Shown here in pieces: positions 34,719 to 42,971 of a DNA stretch of 64,000 nt. Origin of the DNA: Rhodococcus globerulus NBRC 14531 (GTDB lineage Bacteria > Actinomycetota > Actinomycetes > Mycobacteriales > Mycobacteriaceae); contig NZ_BCWX01000011.1 in NCBI RefSeq assembly GCF_001894805.1, positions 42,245 through 106,244 of the forward strand, written 5' to 3'. Within the stretch, counting starts at the first letter, position 1; each line of letters opens with the position of its first letter. The notes beneath the pieces were generated by a model. The model did not search any database and was not told where the DNA came from. It saw only the letters and a list, made by a program, of their open reading frames with translations. Made by a program: the position numbers and the translations under genes.

Positions 34719-35228
34719 TCAGCGACCCAGAACGAGAGTGTCGACCAGAATGTAGGCGGCGACGGCGAACACCAGGTAGCGAACTAGTCTTGGAGTTTGC
34801 CCTTGTTGACGCAGTTGCCTAACCGGCTTGAAACCAGTGATGCAACGATCGCAGCGCCGGAAAAACCGATCGTTATGGCCGGATCGATGGTGACGCCGCC
34901 ACCCAGGTACGAGATCAGGCTGGCTGAGGAGTTCGCGACGATGATGAGAAGCGATGTTCCGACCGCGATCTGCATATCGATGCCCAGCATGAGCACCAGC
35001 GCGGGGATGATGAGGAATCCGCCGCCGACTCCGAAGAGCCCCGTCAGAACGCCGACTGCGAAGCCGTCGGGGATCGCGCGAGGTGCGCAGCGCCGCCAGT
35101 TGATGCCGGAATCACCTACGCTGCAGGTAGTCCCGGTATCGCCGCGGTCGGCGAGCATACGGGCACCGGCGATGATCATGACGACGGCGAACCCGATCAT
35201 CACGGCGGCCCGGAGCGGAATCATGCCG
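34719..35228 (-). pseudogene. TauE/SafE-family exporter relic (N-terminally truncated, C-terminal frameshift)
   Basis: The readable part includes PDGFAVGVLTGLFGVGGGFLIIPALVLMLGIDMQIAVGTSLLIIVANSSASLISYLGGG, the second half of a TauE/SafE sulfite/sulfonate exporter. The N-terminal half is absent where istA sequence begins. Near 34790 the frame ends early (NKGKLQD). The natural C terminus (LVRYLVFAVAAYILVDTLVLGR, stop at 34719-34721) continues in another frame. Both defects make it non-functional. Confidence 0.78.
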
Positions 35229-36722
35229 ACACTCCTGACTGGCAGATCTGTACCGTGTCTGAGACCCCGCATCCACGACGCCCGAGTTCAGCCACTCCCG
35301 GGTGTAGACGTCGGCGGTCACTGCGCCCACGGTCAGCGCCGCTTCGATGCCCGCGATTACGTCATCGCTATCGATGGTGCGGTGCAGGAGTAGGACGTCG
35401 ATGAGTTGGCGGGTTCCGCCGGCGTCACCGTCGGTTTTGCGGGCCGCCGCCCAGAACGCGTCATGCGCTGCGGTGAACGTCCCGTTCCTGCGGGCTGCGG
35501 CCAAAGCGCTCGCCCCTGGCAGGGCACCGGGTTTGGTGCGCAGTACTTCCAGGTAGTGGTCGAGATCGAGGCTCTGGCCGCCCCGGGCGATAACCCGTTG
35601 ATGGCGAGCGATCACCGCCCGTCCGTCGAAGACCACCACTTCCGATGCCCGCAACGACACCCGCACTTGCCTGCCGATGAAACGTGCTGGGACAGAGTAT
35701 TTCGCCATTCGCACCGTGATCAACGCTGACCGATCGACTCGTGGTTCCAGCGACAATCCAGGATCGAAACCCTCGACTGGAACAGGGTGCAGAAGCGGTG
35801 CTTCGACGGCGAAATCCTGCCCGACAGTGCGGATCCGGTCATTGATGCGCCGACCGTCATCGGCGGCATCCCAGCCACGGATCTTCTCGTTGAGCTCATC
35901 GAGGGAATCGACAACGGGCATCGGGGACAATCGGTTTCGGCGGAACCGGCCCACCTCGCCCTCCACGCCGCCCTTCTCATGCGCCCCGGAGATACCAGGC
36001 TGGCAGTAAAACGGGTCGAACCCGAAATGCGAGCGGAACAGCACCCATCGCTGGTTCTCCACCCGGGCACGGGATTGCCCGTAGATCACTTTCTGCACGG
36101 CACTGGTGAGGTTGTCGTAGCGGATGTGACGGGTTGGGACACCGCCGATCTCGTCGAACGCGGCGATATGTCCTTCGAGGAACGCTTCCTGCCCTTGCGT
36201 CGAATACACGCGGTGCACGGATTTTCCCGAATGCGAGAGCCGGAAGGCGAACATGTGGCATTTGGTTTTCACCCCGGCCAAGATCACCCACACTTCACCG
36301 AAATCGACTTCCGCTTCGGCTCCGGGAGCGTGTTCCTGCGGGACGAATACTTCGATTCGGCGTCCGGCTTCGACGTCGATCTGCGCTCGCCGGACCCGCA
36401 CGTAGTCACGCACCGTTGAATACGAAAGGTGCTGCGCTCCATATTCGTCAGCAAGCCTGGCGAGGATTCGGCGGGCCGTGTGGCGTTGTTTTCGTGGTGC
36501 GTCGATATCGGCGGTGAGCATGGCGTCGATCGCGGCTTTGAACGGATCGAGCTTCGGTGAGCAGCGAACCGGGATCTTCCTCGGCGGCGGCTCCGCCTGC
36601 GCCAACGCCATCCGCACCGTTGCCCGGCCGACCTGGTGGCGGCGGGCCAACTGTCGGATCGAGCACCCCTCGATCCTGGCGTCACGTCGAATGCGGGCGA
36701 ACAACTCCATCCGAGTCTCCAT
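35112..36722 (-). pseudogene. istA: IS21-family transposase IstA, 3' end lost by fusion to TauE/SafE sequence
   Basis: The N-terminal helix-turn-helix (IRQLARRHQVGRATVRMALAQAEPP) and the DDE core (AEVDFGEVWVILAGVKTKCHMFAFRLSHSGKSV, RHIRYDNLTSAVQKVI, CQPGISGAHEKGGVEGEVGRFRRNRL) of IstA are intact. Similarity stops around 35275, after VYTREWLNSGVVDAG. The frame then reads out of phase through the TauE/SafE relic to a stop at 35112. No istB follows, so the element cannot move by itself. ATG 36722 is the family start (METRMELFARIRRDARIEG). Confidence 0.85.
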
Positions 36723-36867
36723 CACTGCCCTCCACCAGTTGCTGGCATCCGAAAAGCCAGATGGCACCAACTCTGAGGTGGGCTCAGCTCAAACCGTCAC
36801 CACCGGTCCGGCGAGTCGCAGATGGGTCTGGGTCTAGCCGTCACGGTGGTCTCGACTCAAGCTGTCA
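35275..36867 (-). mobile_element. Truncated IS21-family element with one surviving terminus
   Basis: It extends from the istA/TauE junction near 35275 to the terminus at 36867. The surviving end begins TGACAGC on the minus strand and carries three related repeats at 36845-36867, 36823-36843 and 36777-36799 (core TGACxGCTTGAG...GACC/CCACC). Multiple terminal repeats of this kind are typical of IS21 ends. The istB side and the second terminus are gone. Confidence 0.7.
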
Positions 36868-37283
36868 TAAACATCGATGGCGGCTACACCGCGCAATAGC
36901 CGCAAAGGCACAAACGGCTCTCGATTATTGATCTACACCGCCAGATCGCCGGCCACGAACCAGCTCGCACGAACTAGACCCCGACTACACCGGAGACCTG
37001 CAGTCGTATTCGACGGTAGGTCTCCCCCGATAGTCACAGCCACTCGGTCGCCTGTGCATGCCGGCCCAGCACCGGCCACTTGTTCTCCAGCGTCACCGTG
37101 CCGCTCGTATCGTCTCCTCAGTTCCGTTGTCAATCTCGAGGAGAACATGATCGTCCGCGTGGTCAGATTCCACATAAGGATCAAGATGCTCAAACGACAA
37201 ATGTACGGACGCGCTGCATTCGACTTGCTCCGCAAACGAATACTTCTCAGTCGCTGACACATTCAGGACCGACCACGGAAAGT
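36868..37283. other. Unassigned stretch between IS21 ends
   Basis: No recognisable gene. A minus-strand frame at about 37070-37280 reads NVSATEKYSFAEQVEC and on to SVHLSFEHLDPYVES and looks protein-like, but has no family I can name and no start of its own. It is bounded by IS21-type termini on both sides, so it is probably IS or flank debris. Confidence 0.35.
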
Positions 37284-37360
37284 TGTCAGTGGCCATGAAA
37301 AAGTACCCACGGGTGGCCAAGTCGAAGTCCCCACTGGTGGCCAGATAAAAGTCCCCACCC
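37284..37360. repeat. Solo IS21-like terminus (three tandem GTGGCC...CCCAC repeats)
   Basis: Starting TGTCAGTGGCC at 37284, three diverged copies of a unit of about 24 bp follow each other (GTGGCCAT...TACCCAC, GTGGCCAA...TCCCCAC, GTGGCCAG...TCCCCAC). This is the multi-repeat terminus of a different IS21 subgroup from those encoded in the window. No transposase gene of that subgroup is attached. Confidence 0.6.
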
Positions 37361-37479
37361 CGTGCTCGTCGTGTCAACCAGGAACTCTGGGCCCGCGTGG
37401 TGACGGTGAAGGTGCCAACCACACACCACTGCACCATCTCAGATCAAGCGAGCTCAACAACTTGACGGCGCCTTCTGCG

Positions 37480-37738
37480 GCCGTTGAGCCCTTTGTCGTG
37501 AGGGACAATACGATCTCGTCGATACTGGTCAAGCGTCGTTTATACTTCTTGACGATCTGCGGCGCGAGCGAGGAATCGGCGTCCTGGGTACCTCGATCTG
37601 CTCCGGTCCGATCTCGGTGAACACCGTCTTCGCACGCGGGCCGTTGCGGGAGTTCCCAGTGCCGCGACCGGCCGCATCGTCTCCCCGTTTGTTGGCGACA
37701 CGACATGGCTCGCCTCGGTTCGAGACGAGACATGCCAC
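37480..37738 (-). pseudogene. IS256-family (Mutator-type) transposase relic, N-terminal part
   Basis: One frame gives NSRNGPRAKTVFTEIGPEQIEVPR. After a single-base shift near 37600 the next frame gives DADSSLAPQIVKKYKRRLTSIDEIVLSLTTKG. Together they form the conserved N-terminal domain of IS256-type transposases. Similarity ends near 37480 and no catalytic domain follows, so it is a dead fragment. A matching C-terminal relic lies at 41257-41640 on the same strand. Confidence 0.75.
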
Positions 37739-37771
37739 ATGTTCTAGCGTTCGGGAACGCGTTACTGGGCG

Positions 37772-39163
37772 TCAGTAGCGTTCGGATTTTGCGGCCAGGG
37801 GTGATTGTCCGGTCTGCACAGCAGGCCGTTGCCCGTCTGCTCCATTGTTGATGCTGCTGGCTTCGTCGAGAGATAAGCCAGTGGTCTCTGGGGCCCAGAT
37901 GATGGACACCACGCCGCCGAATATCAGAATCGCAGCTGCGATCAGCATCGTGCCACCGATTCCAAGGTGATCGAGCGACAGGGGGACGAGAAAGACGCCT
38001 ACTGCAGAGCCGACGCGTGTCAATGCCGTCACCATGCCCACTGCGGTTGCACGGATGGCAGTGGGAAACAGTTCGTTGGGGTAGACCCATGTCAGCACCT
38101 GGGGTCCGCCGTTAAAAACCGCGAAACATGTGAACGCGGTAACTACAACGAGGGGCGAGGCCTCGGGAGCCAGACCGAGAACTAGTAGGGCGAGTCCAGC
38201 AAGGATCGAGCCCCAGATGACCATTCGCCTGCGTCCGGTCTTGTTGATGACCAACAACGCTGACACTACCCCGATGAGAAACAGGAATTCGAGCACAGCG
38301 GATCCGATGTTGTCGGATATGGATTCCAAGCCGAACGCTCCGAGGATCTCGGGCCCGAAGGTGTAGATCGCGAAAACTGGGATGTTGGAACAGGTGTAGA
38401 AGACTACGACGTAGACAAGACGTCCGAGGTAGCCACGTCGCAGGAGGTCACGCCACGTGCTGGTGCGACCCGCGTCCGGGGCGATGTCTGCGACGGTCAC
38501 ATGTCCCCCGTACACCCGGGTGAGTACCTGTTGTGCTTCGCTCTCGCGCCCTCGGCTCAGCAGCCATCGAGGAGACTCTGGGGTTCCGAGCCGCAGAAGA
38601 AGCAGGGTGAGCGCCGGAACAGCAGCGCTGGCGAGGAACCAGCGCCAGCCGTCATCGCCCAGGTGCCTGAGCATGACGTCGCCGACGAAGTACGCCGCCG
38701 CTGCGCCGATGAAGAACATGCATACGAGGCCGCTGAGAAATTGTCCTCGGTATTTTCGGGGCGAGAATTCGGTAAGCAGAGATGATGCCATCGGGTAATC
38801 GGCCGCCACGCAGGCGCCGAGGAACAGTCGGGCAACGAGCAGCATCCATCCTTCGGTGACGAAGAACTGGGACACGGAAATTGCTGCTATCAGTCCCAAA
38901 TCGAGGGTGAACATCACCTGTCGCCCGAAGCGGTCGGTAAGGAAGCCTGATACGGCCCCCCCGAAGAGCATGCCGATCAGGGCGCCGGCGCCGATCAGCC
39001 CTTTCATCACAGTCGATAGTTCCAGTTCGGGACCAGCGGCGACCAACGCAACCCCGATGCTGCTCAAGATGTAACCGTCAAGGAATGGACCGCCTGACGC
39101 GTACAGCGCCAAGCGTTTGTGGAATCCGGACAGCGGTGCGTCGTCGAGAGGGTGGGGCTTCAC
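37772..39163 (-). CDS. MFS transporter (sugar-porter/AAHS-like)
   Basis: 463-residue, 12-TM inner-membrane carrier. The motif-A loops GFLTDRFGRQVMF (TM2-3) and INKTGRRRMVIWG (TM8-9), YPMASSLLTEFSPRKYRGQF and the C-terminal WAPETTGLSLDE are sugar-porter/acid-porter family marks. It probably imports an organic acid or sugar-like compound. GTG 39163 has a GAGGAG site. It is divergent from a FlK-like thioesterase and a GntR regulator, with a palindromic site between them. The coding sequence is intact although the left flank is IS debris. Confidence 0.85.
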   Translation of the reverse strand: MKPHPLDDAPLSGFHKRLALYASGGPFLDGYILSSIGVALVAAGPELELSTVMKGLIGAGALIGMLFGGAVSGFLTDRFGRQVMFTLDLGLIAAISVSQFFVTEGWMLLVARLFLGACVAADYPMASSLLTEFSPRKYRGQFLSGLVCMFFIGAAAAYFVGDVMLRHLGDDGWRWFLASAAVPALTLLLLRLGTPESPRWLLSRGRESEAQQVLTRVYGGHVTVADIAPDAGRTSTWRDLLRRGYLGRLVYVVVFYTCSNIPVFAIYTFGPEILGAFGLESISDNIGSAVLEFLFLIGVVSALLVINKTGRRRMVIWGSILAGLALLVLGLAPEASPLVVVTAFTCFAVFNGGPQVLTWVYPNELFPTAIRATAVGMVTALTRVGSAVGVFLVPLSLDHLGIGGTMLIAAAILIFGGVVSIIWAPETTGLSLDEASSINNGADGQRPAVQTGQSPLAAKSERY

Positions 39164-39250
39164 GGTAGATCTCCTCGTAGGAATGGGTGCCGCACTGAGC
39201 CGGCTAAAGCCAATCGGTCGAACCGCGCTTCAGGCAGTAAACGAAACGAC

Positions 39251-39267
39251 TAGTGGTCTAGCCACTA
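39251..39267. promoter_or_regulatory. Operator candidate 1 for the FadR-type GntR regulator
   Basis: TAGTGG-N5-CCACTA is a perfect inverted repeat in the gap between the divergent MFS and thioesterase genes. Its core (AGTGGTCTAGCCACT, 39252-39266) closely matches a site just before the gntR gene at 39776-39790, so one regulator probably binds both. Confidence 0.6.
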
Positions 39268-39371
39268 TGGATAGTATGCTTTGTGGCCGACGGCACAAGC
39301 CGTTTCGGAAAATTAAAAAAACAGTGACCCGACGCACCTACCGGGAGCTGGATCATCAACAGGGAGAACAT

Positions 39372-39749
39372 ATGTCGTTAACAGGATCGTTATCGCAGAC
39401 CGTCAGCGATGTGGACACTGCAGCAATGTTTGGACCCAACTTCCCCAAGGCGGCATCAACGCCGTTCGTGCTGGGCCTGGCGGAAGTGGCATGCCACAAC
39501 ATCGTTGCCGGTGAGCTGCAAGACGGAGAACTCACTGTGGGCACCGCCGCTACGATCGAGCACTTGCTGCCCAGTGCGGTAGGAGCAACGTTGACAGCTC
39601 GTGCGACACTCGTCGAGCGCGACGGCAGACGCCTTCACTTCACCGTCGAGGTTTTCGATGGCGACAATGTGTGCGCGACCCTGACCCACAGCAGAGCTGT
39701 AGCTCAGGCGCAGAAGATCGCCGACCGCCTCGCCGCGCACGGCGGATGA
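39372..39749 (+). CDS. FlK-like hot-dog acyl-CoA thioesterase
   Basis: 125 residues from ATG 39372 (AGGGAG ribosome site). The FlK-type catalytic triad is kept with exact spacing. Thr in AASTPFVLG is followed 8 residues later by Glu in LAEVACHN, and His in ATIEHLLPSAVG comes 26 residues after that Glu, as in fluoroacetyl-CoA thioesterase Thr42/Glu50/His76. It should hydrolyse a short acyl-CoA. In FlK this detoxifies fluoroacetyl-CoA; most homologues have unknown substrates. It is divergent from an MFS carrier and 63 bp before a GntR regulator, a compact import/CoA-salvage module. Confidence 0.82.
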   Translation: MSLTGSLSQTVSDVDTAAMFGPNFPKAASTPFVLGLAEVACHNIVAGELQDGELTVGTAATIEHLLPSAVGATLTARATLVERDGRRLHFTVEVFDGDNVCATLTHSRAVAQAQKIADRLAAHGG

Positions 39750-39775
39750 TGTCGGCTATCGGGGGGTAGAGTGAT

Positions 39776-39790
39776 AGCGGTCCGACCACT
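39776..39790. promoter_or_regulatory. Operator candidate 2 before gntR
   Basis: AGCGGTCCGACCACT matches the 39252-39266 site at 12 of 15 positions and is nearly palindromic (GGTC/GACC core). It lies 22 bp before the GTG start of the GntR gene, suggesting autoregulation. Confidence 0.5.
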
Positions 39791-39812
39791 TACGCACTAG
39801 GGAGCCGAACTC

Positions 39813-40604
39813 GTGCCAGCGAAACCCACCACGGAACCACGCCGGCAGTTCGCTCCGGCCAAACGAGTGCGTGCGTACGAGAGCATTGTCAAACAGATCG
39901 AGGACGCGATACTGAGGGGCGAGCTACGGCCAGGTCACAGGCTCCCAAGTGAACGCGAACTCACGACGGAGTTCGCAGTCAGCCGCACCACAGTTCGTGA
40001 GGCTCTGCGGGTATTGGAAAGTTCCGGACTGATCCAGTCACGCCAGGGCGACCCTACGGGAGGTGCGGTGGTGCAGGAATTCTCACCTACTGCCTTGAAC
40101 CGATCGCTGACCACCATGGTCCATCTCGAGCACTTCGACCTGGCGGATCTACTTCAGTTCCGCATGTCCATCGAAGGATCGGCCACATTTCTCGCAGCGG
40201 TGGCCCACACGGCCGAACAGCTGGAGAATATGAAAAAGGCACATTCCGAGGCTGCCAGTGCAATTAGATCAGGGTACGAAGCGTTCTCTGCGGCGGACGT
40301 AAAATTTCACCAAGCGGTGGCTGAATCCGCGAACAGCGGATTACTGAAAGTATGCAACGATGTCGCGTGCGGCGTGGTCATGAACCTGATTGAAATCAAA
40401 CTCAAGGCATCCTTCGACGTCGAAGAAATGATGATTGACAGCTGTCGTCGGCACGGATTGGTTCTCGAACAGATCGAACAAGGCAATGGAGCTGATGCCG
40501 CCAGAATGGCGCTTAAGGACATCATCGAGCATTACGGCCGGTTCATCCCAGACGACCGTAGAGCACCGATGGAGGCATTTGCGGCACACGGGCCTATAGG
40601 CTGA
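39813..40604 (+). CDS. FadR-type GntR regulator (FCD domain)
   Basis: 263 residues from GTG 39813. The winged helix (about 20-95) reads YESIVKQIEDAILRGELRPGHRLPSERELTTEFAVSRTTVREALRVLESSGLIQSRQG. The FCD ligand domain follows (LLQFRMSIEG, DVKFHQAVAES, CRRHGLVLEQIEQGNGADAARMALKDIIEHYGRF), with metal-binding histidines in the usual places. It likely controls the adjacent thioesterase and MFS gene through the two palindromic sites described. Effector unknown, probably an organic acid or its CoA ester. Confidence 0.88.
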   Translation: MPAKPTTEPRRQFAPAKRVRAYESIVKQIEDAILRGELRPGHRLPSERELTTEFAVSRTTVREALRVLESSGLIQSRQGDPTGGAVVQEFSPTALNRSLTTMVHLEHFDLADLLQFRMSIEGSATFLAAVAHTAEQLENMKKAHSEAASAIRSGYEAFSAADVKFHQAVAESANSGLLKVCNDVACGVVMNLIEIKLKASFDVEEMMIDSCRRHGLVLEQIEQGNGADAARMALKDIIEHYGRFIPDDRRAPMEAFAAHGPIG

Positions 40605-40700
40605 CGCTGGTTGAAGGCCTTTCACATCCGATCATCGCCGCTCGTTAGCCTCGATCGCGTACGAGATGTCGCCGGCGATCTGAGAGGTTCACCGATCATG

Positions 40701-40736
40701 TTTGCCACATCCGAATCTATGTTCGGATGTGGCAAA
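40701..40736. terminator. 15-bp-stem hairpin after gntR
   Basis: The arms 40701-40715 (TTTGCCACATCCGAA) and 40722-40736 are exact complements with a 6-nt loop, about 100 bp after the GntR stop. The lower stem is AT-rich, so the structure can stop transcription on either strand. It also marks the boundary between the intact module and the IS debris to the right. An operator or IS end is the alternative. Confidence 0.5.
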
Positions 40737-40899
40737 CCGACCTGTGTGTAGTTGAGATGCTGCCGGATTCCAATTTCCGGAGTCGTGTCCTTTCCGCTCG
40801 TGCCAACGTGATTCGCCGGTTCAAGTCGGTTTCGGTAGCGCGAGTCTAGCCAACACCGCAACGACAAGGCCGGACCACGATGCCCGGCCGGACAATCAC

Positions 40900-41216
40900 A
40901 GACGCGTTTTCCTCGCATGATGGGCGACGCGATCGGTGATCGAAAACAGTCGCTGATCGCGCGGTCCCGGTCGGTGCGGCGGGCTGTGAGCAGTCAGTCG
41001 TAGGTCGACACTGATCTGGTCCGCTCCGCGGACGTACGTGCACGTTGGTGCGCATCCGTGTTTGATCGGCGATGATCCGAGCATCTTTCGCGTCGGTCAT
41101 ACCGTCGCCACGGTAGGTGGCTGCCGCGCGGTGCACGATCCGTCCCGGGATATAGAACAACTGCTGGGAGTGGGTGCTAAGGAAGGCGATCAGTAGTGCC
41201 GCGCCACCGGAGCCCA
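40900..41216 (-). pseudogene. IS110-family transposase relic (N-terminal part)
   Basis: The frame reads GGAALLIAFLSTHSQQLFYIPGRIVHRAAATYRGDGMTDAKDARIIADQTRMRTN. This is the IS110 N-terminal DEDD region, including the conserved KTDAKDA-type acidic motif. It then slips into another frame (GADQISVDLRLTAHS) and loses similarity near 40900. Inactive. Confidence 0.72.
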
Positions 41217-41256
41217 AGATCCGTTGCCGCGCAGACGTTGTCGTCGTCTGCGATCC

Positions 41257-41640
41257 CTACAACTGTTTCGATGAGATCTTCCGGTGAGAAATAGTCCAAT
41301 CTTGTGGCTCGGCGTCGTCGGCGATCGTCGCGACCGCCTTGTCTATATCCTCGGCGTTATAGATCTTCTTCATCGCTGCCAATGCACGCCGGCGGGCTGA
41401 CTTCGGTAGCGCAGCAGGCACATTGACTTTCTTGGGGAACCAACAGCGCTGCGACCGGGTCGCGGGGAACACTTCCCTCAACGCCTTCCGGAACCCCCAG
41501 TGCGCCGTCCCCGACCACCAGCACCGGGGCCCACATCCCTCGGCGGCGGCAGTCGCGCAGCAGGTTCACCCAGGACTGAAGTCGATTCGCGGAAGCCGTC
41601 GGCGAGGGCGACGAGCTCCTTCCGACCGTCTGCACAGACC
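41257..41640 (-). pseudogene. IS256-family transposase relic (C-terminal part, two frameshifts)
   Basis: Consecutive pieces in three frames read VCADGRKELVALADGFREST, then WVNLLRDCRRRGMWAPVLVVGDGALG, then ALREVFPATRSQRCWFPKKVNVPAALPKSARRRALAAM. Together they are the catalytic and C-terminal region of an IS256-type transposase. The frame breaks near 41480 and 41590 make it inactive. Same strand as the N-terminal relic at 37480-37738. Confidence 0.78.
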
Positions 41641-41960
41641 CGAGCATCACCAGCAAATAGTTCTGGAAGCGTTGCCGAGACCAGATCGCGTCCTGCTGGG
41701 CGCGGGCTAGGACCCGAATGGCCAACGCGGCATCGGTACGCACGGTGTTCGCCAACATCACCGCATCGGCGGCATCGGACTTCGATCCGAAGACTGAAAT
41801 GTCGGGCACGGTACCAGCTGCTGTGCAGGCGGCGTTGAACTGCCGCAGTAGCGACATCAGACTGATTCCCATCGCCGCTTCGATCTGCGGTAGCTGACGA
41901 CGTGCCGGTACGCGCATGATCTCCCGCAGCCGTTCGACGTCGCGGTAGATGAATCTGGAG
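41640..41960 (-). pseudogene. IS110-family transposase relic (second copy)
   Basis: The frame reads VPDISVFGSKSDAADAVMLANTVRTD and then IRVLARAQQDAIWSRQRFQNYL, the IS110 KSDAADA acidic motif and the following ARAQQDAxW segment. An internal deletion joins RTD to IRVLARAQQ. It is truncated on the left at the IS256 relic and has no intact start on the right. Confidence 0.7.
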
Positions 41961-42149
41961 CCTCAAACGAACCCTCGCAAGAAAGCTCCGCCAGACGAGC
42001 TGATCCATTGCACACAGCCCGGAACCCCACTCAGACCGTGCTCGGCGTCGCCGTATTTGTAGATCATCCCGTAACCATGTTGCGGTTTGTCAACGTCGGA
42101 TGAAAAGTGATCGGTGATCGTCGGACGAAAATTCACCACCCGGCTTGGA

Positions 42150-42971
42150 TTAATCCCTGCTGGATCGGTTCTTGGTCAGAAGTTCTCGGCGTGATCGGGT
42201 GCGATAGGAGTCACCGCTGAGGGTGAGCACTTCGGCGTGATGGACGAGTCGGTCGATCATCGCTGCGGCGACGACGTCGTCGGAAAACGTCTCACCCCAT
42301 CGCCCGAACGGGAGATTGGAGGTGACCATGACCGAGCCTTGCTCGTACCGGGATGCGATCAGCTGGAAGAACAAGTTCGCCGCGTCCTGATCGAATGGGA
42401 TGTACCCGACCTCGTCGATGATGATCAACTTGTAACGACGGATCTTCTTGAGCTCGGTTTCGAGCTGCCCGGCATGATGCGCGGTGCTCAACCGCGTGAT
42501 CCAGTTGCTGGCAGTATCGAACAGGACGGAATACCCGGCGTAGGCGGCCTTGACTCCGAGTCCGATCGCGATGTGCGTCTTGCCGATACCAGGAGGCCCA
42601 AGCAGGATGACATTTTCCGCTTTCGGAACGAACATTCCAGTCGCCAAGTGCGCCAACACATCACGTCGCAAGCTCGGCAGATGATCGAGATTGAAGTCCT
42701 CGAGAGTTTTCACTGCCGGGAAGTGCGCCGTGCGGATCCGCATGATCGTGCCCGCCGACTCACGATCAGCGAGTTGGCGACCCAATACTGCAGCGAGGTA
42801 TTCCTCGTGCGACCAGTTCTCGTCGCGGGCATGATCGGCGAGCTCTTCCCACACTCGCCCGATCGTTGGAGTCTTCAATACTCTTGTCAGATAAGCGATC
42901 TGGGACGGAACCCCATCCGCTGGCGGTGCCGAGACGGTTTCGGTGGCTTTCTTCTTGGTTGCAGTTGTCAT
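42150..42971 (-). CDS. istB: IS21-family helper ATPase IstB
   Basis: 273-residue AAA+ ATPase that helps IstA choose the target and assemble the transposition complex. Walker A is VILLGPPGIGKTH, Walker B is KLIIIDEVGYIPFD, and sensor-type motifs follow (VMVTSNLPFGRWGETFSDDVVAAAMIDRLVHHAEVL). ATG 42971 overlaps the istA stop by 4 bp. Length and ends are as expected for an active copy. Confidence 0.93.
   Translation of the reverse strand: MTTATKKKATETVSAPPADGVPSQIAYLTRVLKTPTIGRVWEELADHARDENWSHEEYLAAVLGRQLADRESAGTIMRIRTAHFPAVKTLEDFNLDHLPSLRRDVLAHLATGMFVPKAENVILLGPPGIGKTHIAIGLGVKAAYAGYSVLFDTASNWITRLSTAHHAGQLETELKKIRRYKLIIIDEVGYIPFDQDAANLFFQLIASRYEQGSVMVTSNLPFGRWGETFSDDVVAAAMIDRLVHHAEVLTLSGDSYRTRSRRELLTKNRSSRD

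Noticed and set aside
35112..35275. The C-terminal extension of the first IstA as a novel domain.
   Set aside because: It is TauE/SafE coding sequence read in another frame, so it is an artefact of the deletion fusion.
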